NCBI GenBank assembly: GCA_963920765.1
Contig: OY987243.1
Span: 10,292,001-10,356,000 of the forward strand
Length of the DNA stretch: 64,000 nt
Reading direction: 5' to 3'
Origin: Ulota crispa
Taxonomy: Eukaryota; Streptophyta; Bryopsida; Orthotrichales; Orthotrichaceae
Shown: in pieces, positions 33,914 to 45,784 of the stretch
How the letters are laid out: every line of letters begins with the position of its first letter
Position numbering within the stretch: position 1 is the stretch's first letter
Notes under the pieces: model-generated
What the model saw: the letters and a program-made list of their open reading frames with translations, nothing else
What the model was told of the DNA's origin: nothing
Databases searched by the model: none
Program-made: the position numbers and the translations under genes

Positions 33914-36241
33914 CACTACTAGAAAATTTAGCACAAAATCAACTGAATTTCAAATACAAATTGTTGATCTTTTTTGTTGATTTGGTCAAGTTGATTTGGG
34001 TACTTTTCCACAAGATTTTGTTGATTTTTTGTTAATTTTTGCTTATTTTATGTTGTTCAATTTTAGTTTTTTTTAATAATTTTCATGTTTTTTTTTATGG
34101 AATTTATTACTATTAAAAAACAATTGCAAAAACTTGCCATGCGAGAGCCAGGCGTTGGCCGGCCATGGCACAGCGAGGGCTGCCACCACTAAGGGCTACT
34201 ACCACAAAGGGGCAAAGGTGGGGTTTGAACCCCCCACTTCGTGGTTGGTACTCCACAAGCCCTTTCCACCAATGTTTACCACTTGCACATGTGCATGATG
34301 GAGTTGTGATTCTATTTGTACATTTCATGTGCATGTTTTCAGTAATTTACAAAGTCAGTAGACTTTGGAGGCTATTTTGGCCTATTAAAGGACTTTTCTT
34401 CAAAAAACTTCAAAATTACAAAAAGTTGGTAAATGTATTTTACTTTCACCTCCAACAAATTTTTTTCAGATTTCAATCTTTTAACCAAAAGTCATGAGCA
34501 AAAATCAGAGAAGGTGTTCAAAAATTTTAAAAAAACTATTTATTTCCATCCTTTTTATTTTGTTTATAACTTTTGATTGGAATTCACAAATCTCAAAAGG
34601 ATTGTTGCATGTAAAGGTTGGCTTCATTTTTAAATGTTTTTTAATGCTAATTTTTTTGTAAAAAAAAAACCTTATTTTGTTAAAATAGCCTCCTTAGTTT
34701 GTTAGCGTTAAACAATGTGAAATTGTGAAAAGTTACGGAAATAAAACCTTGCACTTATAAAATCAAAATTCTATAAACTTTTGAATATTTTTGGATATTT
34801 TCCTAAGATTCTAAAAATATTTCATAAGATTTTTACTTTTTAAATTTATTTGGTCAATAAAAGAAGGAAAAATACTAAAAATGCCCTTCAATTCTTTCAA
34901 AATATCAAATTTACTCCTAAAATATTTAAAACATAAAAAGTACTCTTTATATTTTGTAGGAGTATCAATTATACTCCTATTATTTTGGAAAAATATTAAA
35001 AATGCTCTTCTATTTTGAAATGTTTAATATATCCTTGTGTTATTTGAAATGTAAAAATCACCTGTGGTTTTTTTTGTAAGAATGCAAATTATTCTATACA
35101 TTTGGTTATCATATAATACAAAGATATTAATAATCTAAAATAGTGGAGGAGCATTTTTAATAGTTTCCCAATGTATATGATGCTTTTAATCTTTGAGGGA
35201 TATATATGATTTTTTCAAAGAATTGGGGGCATCTTTTATATTTTTTTGTAAAGAAATTGTGGTATTTAAAACCAGAAAATGTAGTACTTTTTATATAAAA
35301 TTTTGTTGAATTAATGAAGTTGTGTCCAAAAGTGTCTAGATCAACACAAAACTGTTGATTTTTTTTTGTTTTGTTGTGTCCAAAAGTGTTCAGATCAACA
35401 AAAAACTATTGATTTTTTGTTGTTTTGGTCATGTTTTTAGTAGCCTTTAAAGGCTACTACTGTTAGACCATACCAAATTGTGAAAAATGAAGAAAAAAGC
35501 CACACTAAAATTCTAAAAGATTCTAATTTTCTTGAAAACTTTTTTTATTTTTCAAGACCTCAAAACATTTTCAAGTAGTCCAAAAAGATTCTAGAAAGAT
35601 TTCAAAAACAACCCAAACTATTATAATAGTTTTTTGTGAAAAAACATTTCAAAATATTTTAATGAATTACCAAAGATTTTAAAACAACTCTAATTGAGTC
35701 TAAGAGATTCTATTTTTATAAAGATTTTGTATTCTTTTAACAAATTTCATAGTTAAAATTTTCAAAATGACTATCAAGGATTCCAAAAAAGGTTCCCAAA
35801 GATTCCAAAAAGATTCCAAAAATATTCTAAAATATTCTAAAAGATTTTGAAAGATTCCAAGAAGATTCTAAAATATTCTCAAAGATTCCAAAAAGATTCT
35901 TAAAGATTCTCAAAGATTTTCAAAGATGATCAAAAATTCTCAAAGATTCTCAAAGATTCCAAAAAGATTCTTAAAGATTCTTAAAGATTCTCAAAGATTC
36001 TCAAAGATTATCAAAAATTCTCAAAGATTCTCAAAGATTTTTACAGATTCTCAAAAGATTTCCAAAAGAATTCACAAAGATTCTAAGTTTTTTGTTGATT
36101 TAGATAATGGTATCCAAATCAATAGAATGTATTTAGTTTTTTACAAAATTATGTTAAATTAGTCAATTAGCGTGGGCAAGTGCCCAAAACAACAAGAGAC
36201 TGTTGATTTTCTGTTGTTTTGGATAGAGTTGTCTACTAGTG
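33914..36241. mobile_element. 2.3-kb non-autonomous CACTA-like element
   Basis: The left end CACTACTAGAAAATT and the inverted right end CACTAGTAGACAAC pair imperfectly. ATA flanks both sides (33911-33913 and 36242-36244) and joins the interrupted satellite unit. Subterminal words such as GTTGATTTTTTGTTGTTTTG recur near both ends. No transposase. The end sequence differs from that of the host CACTA element, so another family moved it. Confidence 0.8.
35760..36090 (+). repeat. AAAGATTCTC-type tandem repeat
   Basis: A run of 8-12 bp units (CAAAGATTCTC, CAAAAAGATTC, TAAAGATTCT) inside the 2.3-kb element. Strand bias is strong. The 78-codon frame across it is low complexity. Confidence 0.85.
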
Positions 36242-37422
36242 ATAAAAGATAAAAATAAAAAAACAACAACTGTTCATGTGAGCCCCAGGCTCGAGTGAAG
36301 CATGATGACTTGAAAACAAGGGCAGCTTAACAAAGCCAGAAATATTGGCATACATAAAAAAATTTAAAAAAAAAGACCGAATGCCCCTACGAGCACCTAG
36401 ACTCGAGTGCAACATGGATGACTTGAAAACAAGGGCAGCAAGCAAAGCTAGAAATATTGGCATACATAAAAATAAAAATAAAAGACAATGATTGCCCTTG
36501 TGAGCCCTAGGCTTGACATACAACACGATGACTTGAGAACAAAGCTAGCAAGTGAAGCCAAAAATATTGGCACACATAAAAATGAAAAAAAGAAGACAAC
36601 AAATGCCCCCATGAGCCCTAGGCTCAACGTGCAACATGGATGACTTGAAAACAAGGCCAGCAACCAAAGCCAGAAATATTGGCATACATAAAAATGAAAA
36701 AAAGAAGACAATGAATGCCCCTGTGAGCACCTAGGCTCGAGTGCAACACGATGACTTGAAAACAAAGGCAGCAGAGCGAACCCAGAAAATTGGGCATACA
36801 TAAAAATAAAAAATAAAAAATCCAAATGCTCCATGTGAGCCCAAGGCTCAAGTGCAACATGATGACTTGAAAACAAGGGCAGCATAGTGAAGCCAGAAAT
36901 ATTGGCATACATAAAAATGAAAAAAAAAAAGACTGAATGCCCCTACAAGCACCTAGACTTGAGTGCAACATGGATGACTTGAAAATAAGGACAACAAGTA
37001 AAGCCGGAAATATTGGAATACATAAAAATTTAAATAAAAAGACAATAGTTGCCCCTGTGAGCCCTAGGCTTGACGTGCAACATAATGACTTGAGAACAAA
37101 GCCAAGAAGTGAAGCTAGAGAATTGGCATACATAAAAAATTTAAAAAAATAAGACAACAAATGCCCTTGTGGGCCCTAGGCTTGACGTGCAACATGGATG
37201 ACTTGAAAACAAGGCCAGCAACCAAAGCCAGAAATATTGGCATACATAAAAATGAAAAAAAAAGATAAACAAATGCCCCTGTGAGCCCTAGGCTCGAGTG
37301 CAGCACGGTGACTTGAAAACAAGGGCAGCACAGCAAAGCCAGAGAATTGGCATACATAAAAATTTAAAAAAAAAAAAAAAAAAAACTCCAGACTCTCCTC
37401 CCCAAGCTTCTCACCAAGACTT

Positions 37423-37990
37423 TTAGGAATGAGGACTACATTTCAAGGCTTCACAAAGATATCCCTTGGAATCAAGTGATAGATGTAGGCATACCTCTCT
37501 TCTTGGTGCACGAGGGTTTTTGTGGACGTTTTGTTGTACTTGGAGCTGGATCCTAGAACTCCTTCGTAGTGGTGGTCCTCCTTCCATCCTGGACGCTTCA
37601 ACTATGTAGTTAGCTAAAGTCACTCTAGTCTTCTGCAAAATGATTGCGGTGATAGTTGGAAGGAAAGCAATTCTTTGGAAGATTTGCACTATGTCACTGT
37701 CATCTAGGTTTGCTACAGCTGTAAATAAAGATTCTAACAAGGAATTCATGGATTGAGAGAGACTAAACCTACACTGTGCAATTGAGAGGACCAGGCCGCT
37801 TTGGCCATTGAGAGCTTCTTCCCAGATGCTCCCCTAATCCGGGCAACCCTAATTCCCTCAACTTCTCTTGGTTACATTGAATGCTGGCGTTGCGAAGTTG
37901 TTTACAGATGAAGGTCTCCCCGAGCTCAGCACGATTAGCCAACTTAAAGACTGTGCACTGCTCCACTAATCTGTCTGAGATAGATTCCAA
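37423..37990 (-). other. Two unrecognised minus-strand open blocks
   Basis: Blocks 37990-37769 (KLANRAELGETFICKQL, NQEKLRELGLPGLGEHLG) and 37749-37423 (LDDSDIVQIFQRIAFLPTIT, PPLRRSSRIQ) have unbiased, protein-like composition but no recognised domain. They sit just past the satellite array within the CACTA element. They may be exons of the minus-strand gene or captured sequence. Confidence 0.3.
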
Positions 37991-38449
37991 CCGGATCTTG
38001 TACTAGTATCGGCTACGAGACCCCTGCTTCACGTGATCGAGCTTCTCTGCTCCATGGCTCAGAGGCTTCGCGGCCTAGAAGTCCAGGTGCTTGCACTAGT
38101 TCCCTGCCCCGTCCAATCATCATGTACCTTGCACACAAATACAAAATTCCAGCACAAAGCCCAATTCAAAATGTTGTCTAAATCAGCAAAGAAATAAAGG
38201 CCAATCCCAATGGGTAGTGAAAATCAGGGTGAAATCCTACCTAAACCTATAAATCTCTGCAATGACTCTCAATTCCCTCACCTCTTTCATAAGCCTCCCC
38301 GTGCTTGGTGACTTCTTTGCAAAAGTCCGGCTTCTCTTGAGGGCACAACTCTGTGTAGCGTGCAACGGCGCAACACGGTTGGGATCGAGAGCTCGGCTCT
38401 CGAGGGTGGCGTTCGAGGAACTCACAGTGGGGTTCATAGTGGCTCAGTG

Positions 38450-40830
38450 CCTGCGTGGCCCACCCCTAGGTGCCTACTCTTTCCCTATTGGTTGCATTCC
38501 ATCTCATTCCATGCCTTCATCTAGTATGAATGCGTCTTGTGCACACTTGAAAAGCCAACCCTGAAGTCTTTGAATTATGGGGCTTATTAACCCCCAAATG
38601 CCTAAAGGTACCAAAAGAGCATGTGTACAAAATTTGGGAGTTAAATTAAACATTGTCAAATCATAATGTTAATTAATTCTTAGATTTTAATACATTTTTG
38701 CAATGAAGGTTTATTTGAGATCCACTAATTTGAGTTGAAAATGAATATGGATTATTGTTTATTCAACATTTTGTAGAATAGTCTCCATTTAAACCTTGAC
38801 TTTACTTGATGCTGGATGATATTGAAAATTGAGCCCTAAATGCACTATAGCTTTGATGGAAATCTACATTGGAAATTACCCGAAGAAATATATTGTAAAA
38901 GTTCTTATAAGAAAAACAAAATGGGCATTTTATGACTTTTGGTTATGACTATCATGAGTCATTTTCAAGTATAAATGACTCTCAATAGTCATAACTTAGA
39001 GTCATGAAACGTCCATTTTGTTGTAGCAAAATAGAAGCCCTAAATTCATTAAAGTTAGACATGTTAGGACTCCAATCATATATTATTGCTAATGACAAAC
39101 TTCTAAGATTTGACAGGAGCAAGTGGCATCAAACACGCTTGGGAGCCCAGTTGGTGCGGGTGGCATTCTAGGGACTTAGTTGCTCCTTACCTGCGTGGCC
39201 CACCCTCCTAGGTGCCCCCTCTTTTCTAGTTTGTTGCGTTCCATGTCATTCAATGCATTAGAAGAAATATGAGCTCTCTAGAAGGCGGCTCTAAACCCCT
39301 CTCAATGGATCTCCTTAATTGTTTTAATTTGTACTTTGGAGTAATAAAAATTCTTTACACCTTATTATGCCTTTGACTACAATCATGGCTTACATTGGCA
39401 TGTCCAATTTTCATTGGGTGTCACAATTACATGTACATATAACCATGGTCCATTTTCTCTATATTAAAATCTTTAACCTAGTACTTGTCACAATAACATT
39501 AGTTATGATTGTGTACAATAGTAGGAGAATAATTAAGAAATTGTGACATAGTACTAGATTACCATTTTCTATTCATAGTTTTTGTGATGTACAATAGGAT
39601 AGTCATAGAAGGTAGAGACACTTCACACACGCTTATAATGTACCCGGCCTAGGCTTAGTAAATGTTAAGAGTGTCAACTCTTAAGGGCCTTCTGGAGAGT
39701 TCATATTTTCTCTAATGGCCTTCATCTAGTTTGAGTGAGTCTTGTCCACACAAGAAAAGCTAACCCCAAAGTCTCCAAATTACAGGCTTTATTAACCCCC
39801 AAATGCCCAAAGGTACCAAAGGTGCATGTATACAAAATTTTGAAGTTGAATTAAACCTAATCAAATCATAATGTATAGCTCTTATTTTCTAATAAAAGTT
39901 AGCATTGAAGGTTATTTTGAGAATCCAAAATTTCAAGTTAAAAGCAAATATGGATTGTAATTGCCTATTCAAATTTTTGTAGAATAGTCTCCACTAGAAG
40001 TTTCAGTTTCTTGATGTTGGAAGATTTTGAAATTGAGCCTTAAATGCTATAGACCTTGGATAGAAACCAACATTGTAACATATTTAAAATATATATAACA
40101 TTGGCTTCTAGAAGCCCTAAAATCATTAAAGTGAGGTTTGCCATGACTGCAAACTCATATTGTCGATAGTGATAGACTTTTGAGATTTGGCTCCTACAAG
40201 TTGTATGGAGGCACGTTGGGGAGCTTAGTTGATGCAAGTGATGTTCCTTGCCTCTGTCTTCTTGTGCATTTGTGCCCCCCTAGGTACAACCTAAATTCAG
40301 ATTGATTGTCTTGTATGCCATATATTCTATGCCTACAATTCTAAGTGCTTCATGTACACCTGTGAAGATGTGACCCTAAACCCTTTGAATTACAAGTTTG
40401 AACACATAATTGCTGAAAGTCATCCAAAGTGGGTGTTTCCCAAAAACTGAAGTTTTGTGAACCTCATGAAAGCATAATTTTCAATCTCAATTTTCAAATA
40501 GAATTTTGCACTGAAGGGTATCTTGAAAGCCTAGAATCTGAGTTTGAAAATGAACCTTAAATATTCTTTTATTGAAAATTTTAGACCATGGTCTGTATGG
40601 CAACCTTAAGTTTTCTAATACTAATTGAAATTGAAATTGAGATTGAAATGCACTATAACTTGGAGAGAAATCCATGTTAGAAATTGGGAATAAAAATTAT
40701 AAAAGTACCTCTTGAAAACCATGAATTGATTAAAGTTAGACATGTCATGAGCTGGAACCTATGTTTTTGCCAATGAAAGACTTCCTAGATTTGACATGTG
40801 AAATGAGGATTAGAATAGGCAAAGTCACCT
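38450..40830. repeat. Three diverged tandem copies of a 0.6-0.8 kb unit
   Basis: CCTGCGTGGCCCACC...TAGGTGCC, ATTAACCCCCAAATGCC and AAAGGTACCAAA recur at about 38460-38620, 39190/39785 and, more decayed, 40260-40500. The units include AAGTTAGACATGT and a poly-purine tract. Non-coding. The middle copy has extra sequence. Confidence 0.65.
38915..39035. mobile_element. Mini element with GACTA words
   Basis: ACAAAATGGGCATTTTATGA on the left is inverted, imperfectly, as TCATGAAACGTCCATTTTGT on the right, followed by TGTAG. The middle carries TTATGACTATCATGAGTCA and AATAGTCATAA. About 120 bp. It looks like a tiny CACTA derivative nested in the big element. Confidence 0.5.
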
Positions 40831-41309
40831 TAGCAATTCTAAGAACTTCTTGTAAAGGGAGTATCATGTTTGAAACAACAAGTCATATTGGTGTGCTTTT
40901 CTTTTCCATGGAATGTGTAACATGCTAAACTACAAAATTTGAAAAAACATGATATTTTTTATGAAACACTTGGTTGTATGATTAGTTTCATGAAAATGCC
41001 TAAAACTGCTGAAGAAGGCTTTGGGCATTTAAGGGTTTAACCAAAGTTGTAGGAGAGGGGTCCAACCTAATGAACCTTGTTAGCATGGAGTGATTGTTCT
41101 CCTAAAACAACGCAATGAATTGAAACCATCTCACAAAGGGGGGTGTCAAACCAATATTTATGTATTATTTGTAAGAGTTCAGGATAAATTTTAAGGAAAC
41201 ACTAGAGCTTTCAATACAAATAACAAATAAAAGAGCCCAACAGTATGCCTTAAATATGTAATGAGACCCATGTTTGTGATATCCTCAAAGAGTGTGAAGA
41301 TATTGCAAT

Positions 41310-41440
41310 ATGACTTTAGCTAGTCATGCGAAATTGTAAATAGTTCATATGTGACTATGTATAGTCAAATGGGTGAAAATAGAATAATAGAGGATTGCAC
41401 ATGGTCAAGATTGACTGCGTGTAGTCACAAACTATTATTG
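41310..41440. repeat. Internal GACTA/TAGTC cluster 3
   Basis: TGACTTTAGCTAGTCATG, GTGACTATGTATAGTC and TTGACTGCGTGTAGTCA lie just upstream of the first transposase exon, in promoter position. Confidence 0.75.
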
Positions 41441-41577
41441 CCACTATCCAGTGTGTCTTGTTGGACACTCTACAAAGTAACATACAACCCCTTCATATTA
41501 GAATTTATTTGCTATAGGTTGTGCCTTACTAACAGTTCCTTTTTTTATAATTGTATGAGAAGGTTTGGGCATCATCA

Positions 41578-41775
41578 ATGGATCATCCCTCCAATGTACT
41601 AGAGGAGGACTTGGAGTTATGGAGAACTGAAGAGGAACAAGCAGATCGCAAAAACCTCCCAAGATACCCTTGTCTTTGCAAGGGGTGCATAGGAGGGATA
41701 ATCCAAGGGCAAAATACTATACGCAAGCACCTTCATGACTATCAACGTGACCCAGTGCTTCAAAAATCCGTTTTG
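41578..41775 (+). CDS. CACTA transposase N-terminal exon (Cys/His motif)
   Basis: ATG 41578 opens MDHPSNVLEEDLELWRTEEE, followed by RYPCLCKGCIGG and QNTIRKHLHDYQRDP. C-x-C-x2-C followed by H-L-x-x-Y resembles the transposase-associated zinc-binding domain at the start of TNP2 proteins (C-P-C-x2-C...R..v..HL). A GTACGT donor follows at 41776. Only about 66 codons. The next open exon on the strand is the SET-like block. Confidence 0.55.
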
Positions 41776-42013
41776 GTACGTGCCACTTCCATGCGTTGCA
41801 TTCATTACTTCTCCATCAGCATTTGTTACCTATGTCTTTATGTCAACTTTGAGTATTGTAGTCTAGATTTGTACATTCTCAAAGACATTTGTATATAGGT
41901 AGCAACTGAGGCAACATTGGATGATTTGCTTAAAGATTGTATTGTTGGACAATGTTCTATCAACCGAGCAACTTAACAAGTCAAGAGTTATAATTGGTGA
42001 ATTGAAAACCTAG

Positions 42014-42470
42014 CTATCTTGACGGGGAATGGGGCCCCTCTTGTATTCCAAGACTAACACCTTTCACGTATTGGAACCGAGAGTGGATAGTGAAAGTATC
42101 TACGTTTCCATTCATGGGGTGGGGTCTCTATATTGTGGGTGCTGCAAAGGCAGAAGAGAAGTTGTTACCATTTGTGGAACGATTGTTGACCCAGTCCGAG
42201 TTTAGGATCATGAAAGCCTTGGATTCACAATTTGTATGCTATGCCATGCAACCTACAGCTAGTGTGTACCAAGACGGGGATGTAGAACATGGCAATGTAG
42301 CTAGATTCAACAATAGTTCCATGGGACATGAAGACATTAGCAATGTCATTTGGAAGTACGCAAAATTTCCAAGGCCTTGGAACACGTCTGAATGGGAATA
42401 CACAATGACCGTAGCATTGCGGGACATTACTAGCGGGGAGGAGCTATTTACACACTACCCTATAAACTGA
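42014..42470 (+). CDS. SET-domain-like exon inside the CACTA element
   Basis: A 151-codon block, open from 42006, with a candidate acceptor CCTAG at 42009-42013. It reads like a whole SET methyltransferase fold: an entry strand (EWIVKVSTFPFMGWGLYIVG) matching the S.IP..G.GLY start, a middle DSQFVCYA, then DGDVEHGNVARFNNSSM at the position of the NxxRFINHSC cofactor-binding motif, and TMTVALRDITSGEELFTHY at the terminal I..GEEL..DYG motif. NHSC is replaced by NSSM and the terminal DY by HY, so activity is doubtful or the variant is divergent. It lies between the transposase's first exon and body and is flanked by GACTA clusters, so it moved with the element. It could be a transposase exon or a separate captured gene. 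Confidence 0.7.
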
Positions 42471-42544
42471 TTAGATGTAGAGGGTTTAGGAAATTATTTG
42501 TGTTTGGAGTTCTTCCCTCTTTGCCTGATAATTTGCAAAAGCCC

Positions 42545-42720
42545 TTGTAGAACATGATTGCAAACAGTCATTGCTTCAACTAAAGAATTGACACATTGTA
42601 GTCACATTTTGAAAAGTATGTGACTACACTCAGTCATATTAAGTGGATAATAAACTCATGTACTAGCCATATTTGCCAAATGACATGATTGACTCTAGTC
42701 ATAACTATGAGTATATTTTC
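42545..42720. repeat. Internal GACTA/TAGTC cluster 4
   Basis: TTGTAGTCACAT, GTGACTACACTCAGTCATAT and ATTGACTCTAGTCATAACTA lie between the SET-like exon and the transposase body. Confidence 0.7.
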
Positions 42721-43027
42721 ACAGAGTTCTTTAAAATGGAAACATTGTGGAGGAGTTGAGGAGAAAGAATGATTTTTTTTTTGTTCTCTATATAGTTTAT
42801 TAAACTTGCATTGACTATTGGATTAAGCAATGATAGATCCAAAATTTCTCAATGATTGTGGTTTCATTGCAAACTTGCACAGTCCTATGGATTATGAAAA
42901 TGCCTATGACTTATGGGTAGTACATAAATGTGTATGTACTATACAAATATGCAAGTGCACCATATTGTCAATGTTCACAATTTTGATATGTGGAACAATC
43001 CTCACCAATGTAATTTTGGATGAATAG

Positions 43028-44261
43028 GTCAGTCTAGAAGCTAGGGATGACGTTGTCAATGGTGTCACCACAGAGGGAATTGAGCTGCATGGCAATTCGG
43101 ATGCAAATGGCGTAGATGAGGTGGACGCAGTATACATGATTGTAGAGTGTTTTCAACAATTTGATAATCTTCCACATTGCGAGGATGATATCAATTGCAA
43201 TGATTCAGAATATGCAATGGAGCTAGAAGATGAGGTAGTGCAAGAGAGCATGGATACAAGTGAGGAGGCCAAAGACGCGGAGGATCTATTCAAACAATCT
43301 AGGATTCCCTTATATGCAGGTTCAAAGTCAAATCGTCTAGTGACCACCCTCTTGCTCTTGAATTGTTTCTCAGTCTTTGGAGTTTCCAATGCATGTGCAA
43401 ACAAATTGCTGAAACTATTGAAAGAGCTACTTCCTAATAACAACACCTTACCTAAATCATATTATGAAGCAATGCGGTATTTGTCCAAACTAGGACTCTC
43501 CTATGTCTCCATCCATTCTTGCAAAAGTGATTGTTGTTTGTTTCGACTGGGGTTGAAGGATGCCGTGGAGTGGCCGGCGTATGGAGAATCTAGATACATC
43601 CTAGACAAGCCTGGACGTCCTAGGAAGGTTCTTCATCATTTCCTACTCATCCCTTGATTGCAACGCATGTATTGGTGCAAGAAATTAGCAGAGTTATGTA
43701 CATGGCATGCGACTCGTACAAAAGAGTGGAGCAACGTGGAGTGCGTGCCAGATTCAATAACTTGGAGGCACATAGATACCATGTACCCATAGTTTGCAGC
43801 AAAGCCAAGAAACATTAGGCTTGGATTGGCATTGGACGGTGTGAATCTATTCTCAAACAAGTCGTTTAGTCACTTGACCTGGCCGTTCATATTATTGAAC
43901 TATAACTTGCCCTCCATGGTTAGTGATAAAGAGGTTCTTTTTGATGTTGTCGCTCATAATCCTAGGGAAGGAAAGCATCACATCTAGCAAAATTGATGTC
44001 TATTTGGCGCCGCTGCTAGAAGAACTAGCAAATCTATGGAAGGGTGTTGAGGCAAAAGACTCGTCCATTGTTGGTTCAAACAAGGACTTCTTAGTTCGAG
44101 TTGTACTCATGTGGTGCATCCACAATTTCCTAGCTTATGGACTAGCATTAGAGCAAGTCACAAAGGGGTACAAAAGTTGCCCAAAGTGCGGGCCTAGCGT
44201 GAAGAGTCAAAGATCTACCGCCCTTGCAAAAAATGTCTATCTAGGACATTGCAGGTACTAG
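43028..44261 (+). pseudogene. CACTA TNP2 transposase, N-terminal half
   Basis: Starts after a TAG acceptor with an acidic leader, then RIPLYAGSKSNRLVTTLLLL and KLLKELLPNNNTLPKSYYEA, LSKLGLSYVSIHSCKSDCCL, PRKVLHHFLLIP, and later EPRN-like KPRNIRLGLALDGVNLFSNK and SKIDVYLAPLLEELANLWKG. This is the canonical order of plant TNP2 (P.Y.GS, LLPEGN.LPKSYYEAK, IHACPNDC, RNVRLGL..DG.NPF, DIDVYLAPL). A TGA replaces the Arg codon after LIP, a TAG lies in MYP*FAAKPRN, and a frameshift precedes 43923. The enzyme cuts element ends in En/Spm, and this copy cannot encode it whole. Confidence 0.88.
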
Positions 44262-44911
44262 TAGAGAGATTACTAGCCCATGTTTTATGGAATACAGTGT
44301 TTAGGAAATAAAGCCCATTGAAGTGAAAGATGAAACTGTTTATGCAATATGTATAGTTACCATAAGATTCATAGAATAACATATATTATAGTATATTCAA
44401 CTCAGAGCATCTAAAAGCATTGGTTAGTATGAGTTAATTTACCCTAATTAAACAGCTTAGAGAAATAAGAGTTGTGGAGATTCAAAGTCTTGCTTGTTGC
44501 TCTTTTATTTAAATTGATTTAAATACATGACCTATAATGGGGAGGTATTTGAAATTGGTCCATAACAATTGCTACTAGGACAATGGTCAAGTATTTTGTA
44601 TGCTTATTAATGAGTGTCATGGATCTTAGCATGTACATTCATAAACCATAGAATGAGGATTTGTTTTTGAAGAATGAGCTGAATAAGAATACATTGGCAA
44701 AATGTATCTCATCTATAATGTAACTCTGCTTAGAAACAAAAGGAGTGAAGTTACAAAAAAGCATATGGTAATGAAAATATGCTTTGCATAGCTGCTTGTA
44801 TTAGAATACAGTGACATCAAATGTAGTATGTCAAATCTGCAGCCACTGATGAAATTCCTTATTCACTAAGTTGTACACTTTGAACTTAGAATGATTGATC
44901 TCCCTGAGCAG

Positions 44912-45110
44912 GTACCTTAGAAGAGCGCGTCCGTACTGGGGTATGAGATTGGATTTTGATGGAACCATGGAAGCAGAGTTACCTCCGAAGGCCATGACAG
45001 GCGCTAACATCAAGAAGTATGCACTACAGAGGAGCAATTGGTTTAGGGCATCAGTCCTAAACAAACCAAATGCACCAAGTGACCCAATTCATACCATCGG
45101 TGTGAAATGA
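44912..45110 (+). pseudogene. CACTA TNP2 transposase, linker exon
   Basis: After an acceptor (GAGCAG) it reads YLRRARPYWGMRLDFDGTME and PPKAMTGANIKKYAL, matching the TNP2 segment after the zinc-binding block (RFLP..H.YRR....FNG..E.R..P..LTG.EI). It ends at TGA 45108. A CCTTCTACCG mini-repeat follows at 45118-45162. Confidence 0.7.
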
Positions 45111-45439
45111 TTGACAGCCTTCTACCGCCTTCTATCGCCTTCTACCGCCTTCCATATTGAGAGGTAATTTTTGACCATATTGCTGAAGATAACAATGTAT
45201 AATAAGTGCACAATACACCTTTCGCTTGTACATGTCATCATCAATAAATAGTTCATTTGTGGCACATGGAGAGGTACAGTAACTGTTATGCATCCACAAA
45301 AGTGTCACCATCAATGAGGAAGTAGAGAACTTGGCTGACTAGTGAAAATCATAAAATTATAGATTACTACTGCCACAAGTGTCAACAATATATGCAAGTG
45401 GCTAGAACCAGTAGCATTGTTGGTGGGAATGACTGGAGG

Positions 45440-45560
45440 ATCACTCAGTGACTTGCCGTAGTCATATCCCTAAAGATAATGACTACCAAGAGTTGTAGTT
45501 TTGGATACCATGACTGCAAGGAGTATGGATGATATGACTACCTAAATAACTGTACATCAT
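45440..45560. repeat. Internal GACTA/TAGTC cluster 5
   Basis: AATGACTGG, CTTGCCGTAGTCATA, AATGACTACC and ATATGACTACC sit between the linker exon and the DUF4218 block. Confidence 0.55.
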
Positions 45561-45784
45561 CCACAATGACCCTCAACCCTAAACCCATAAGCAATGATAG
45601 TGCTCATTGTAAAGGATAATTTACTTTAGAATTGTAAGTTACATGGATGACTGAACAATGTTTATGCATAGGACAATTGTCTAAGGTTTGAATTTAAAAA
45701 TAGCGTCTTCTTGGATACGTTGCATGAACCTTACTGCATAATGTCTTTGAGATTGTACCACGCGGTGGTACTAATGAGACATAG

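Larger units (their letters stand above)
32020..37380. repeat. 111-bp satellite array, about 25 units
   Basis: Units carry GAGCACCTAGGCTTGAGTGC, AACATGGATGACTTGAAAAC, AAGGGCAGCAAGCAAAGCC and ATTGGCATACATAAAAAT. Successive anchors at 32167, 32278 and 32389 give a 111-bp period. Unit divergence is moderate. The array is broken at 32754-33056 by a duplicated 165-bp sequence and at 33914-36241 by a CACTA-like element. Long minus-strand frames (MPIFLALL...) are translations of the repeat, not genes. Confidence 0.92.

Noticed and set aside
31886-37357. Many minus-strand ORFs with hydrophobic MPIFLALL-type repeats resembling membrane proteins
   Set aside because: They are translations of the 111-bp satellite units. 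The frame follows the repeat and is broken by poly-A tracts.
38262-38564. 100-codon plus-strand ORF and its antisense partner
   Set aside because: Part of the tandem repeat unit at 38450 and adjoining sequence, with no protein-like features.
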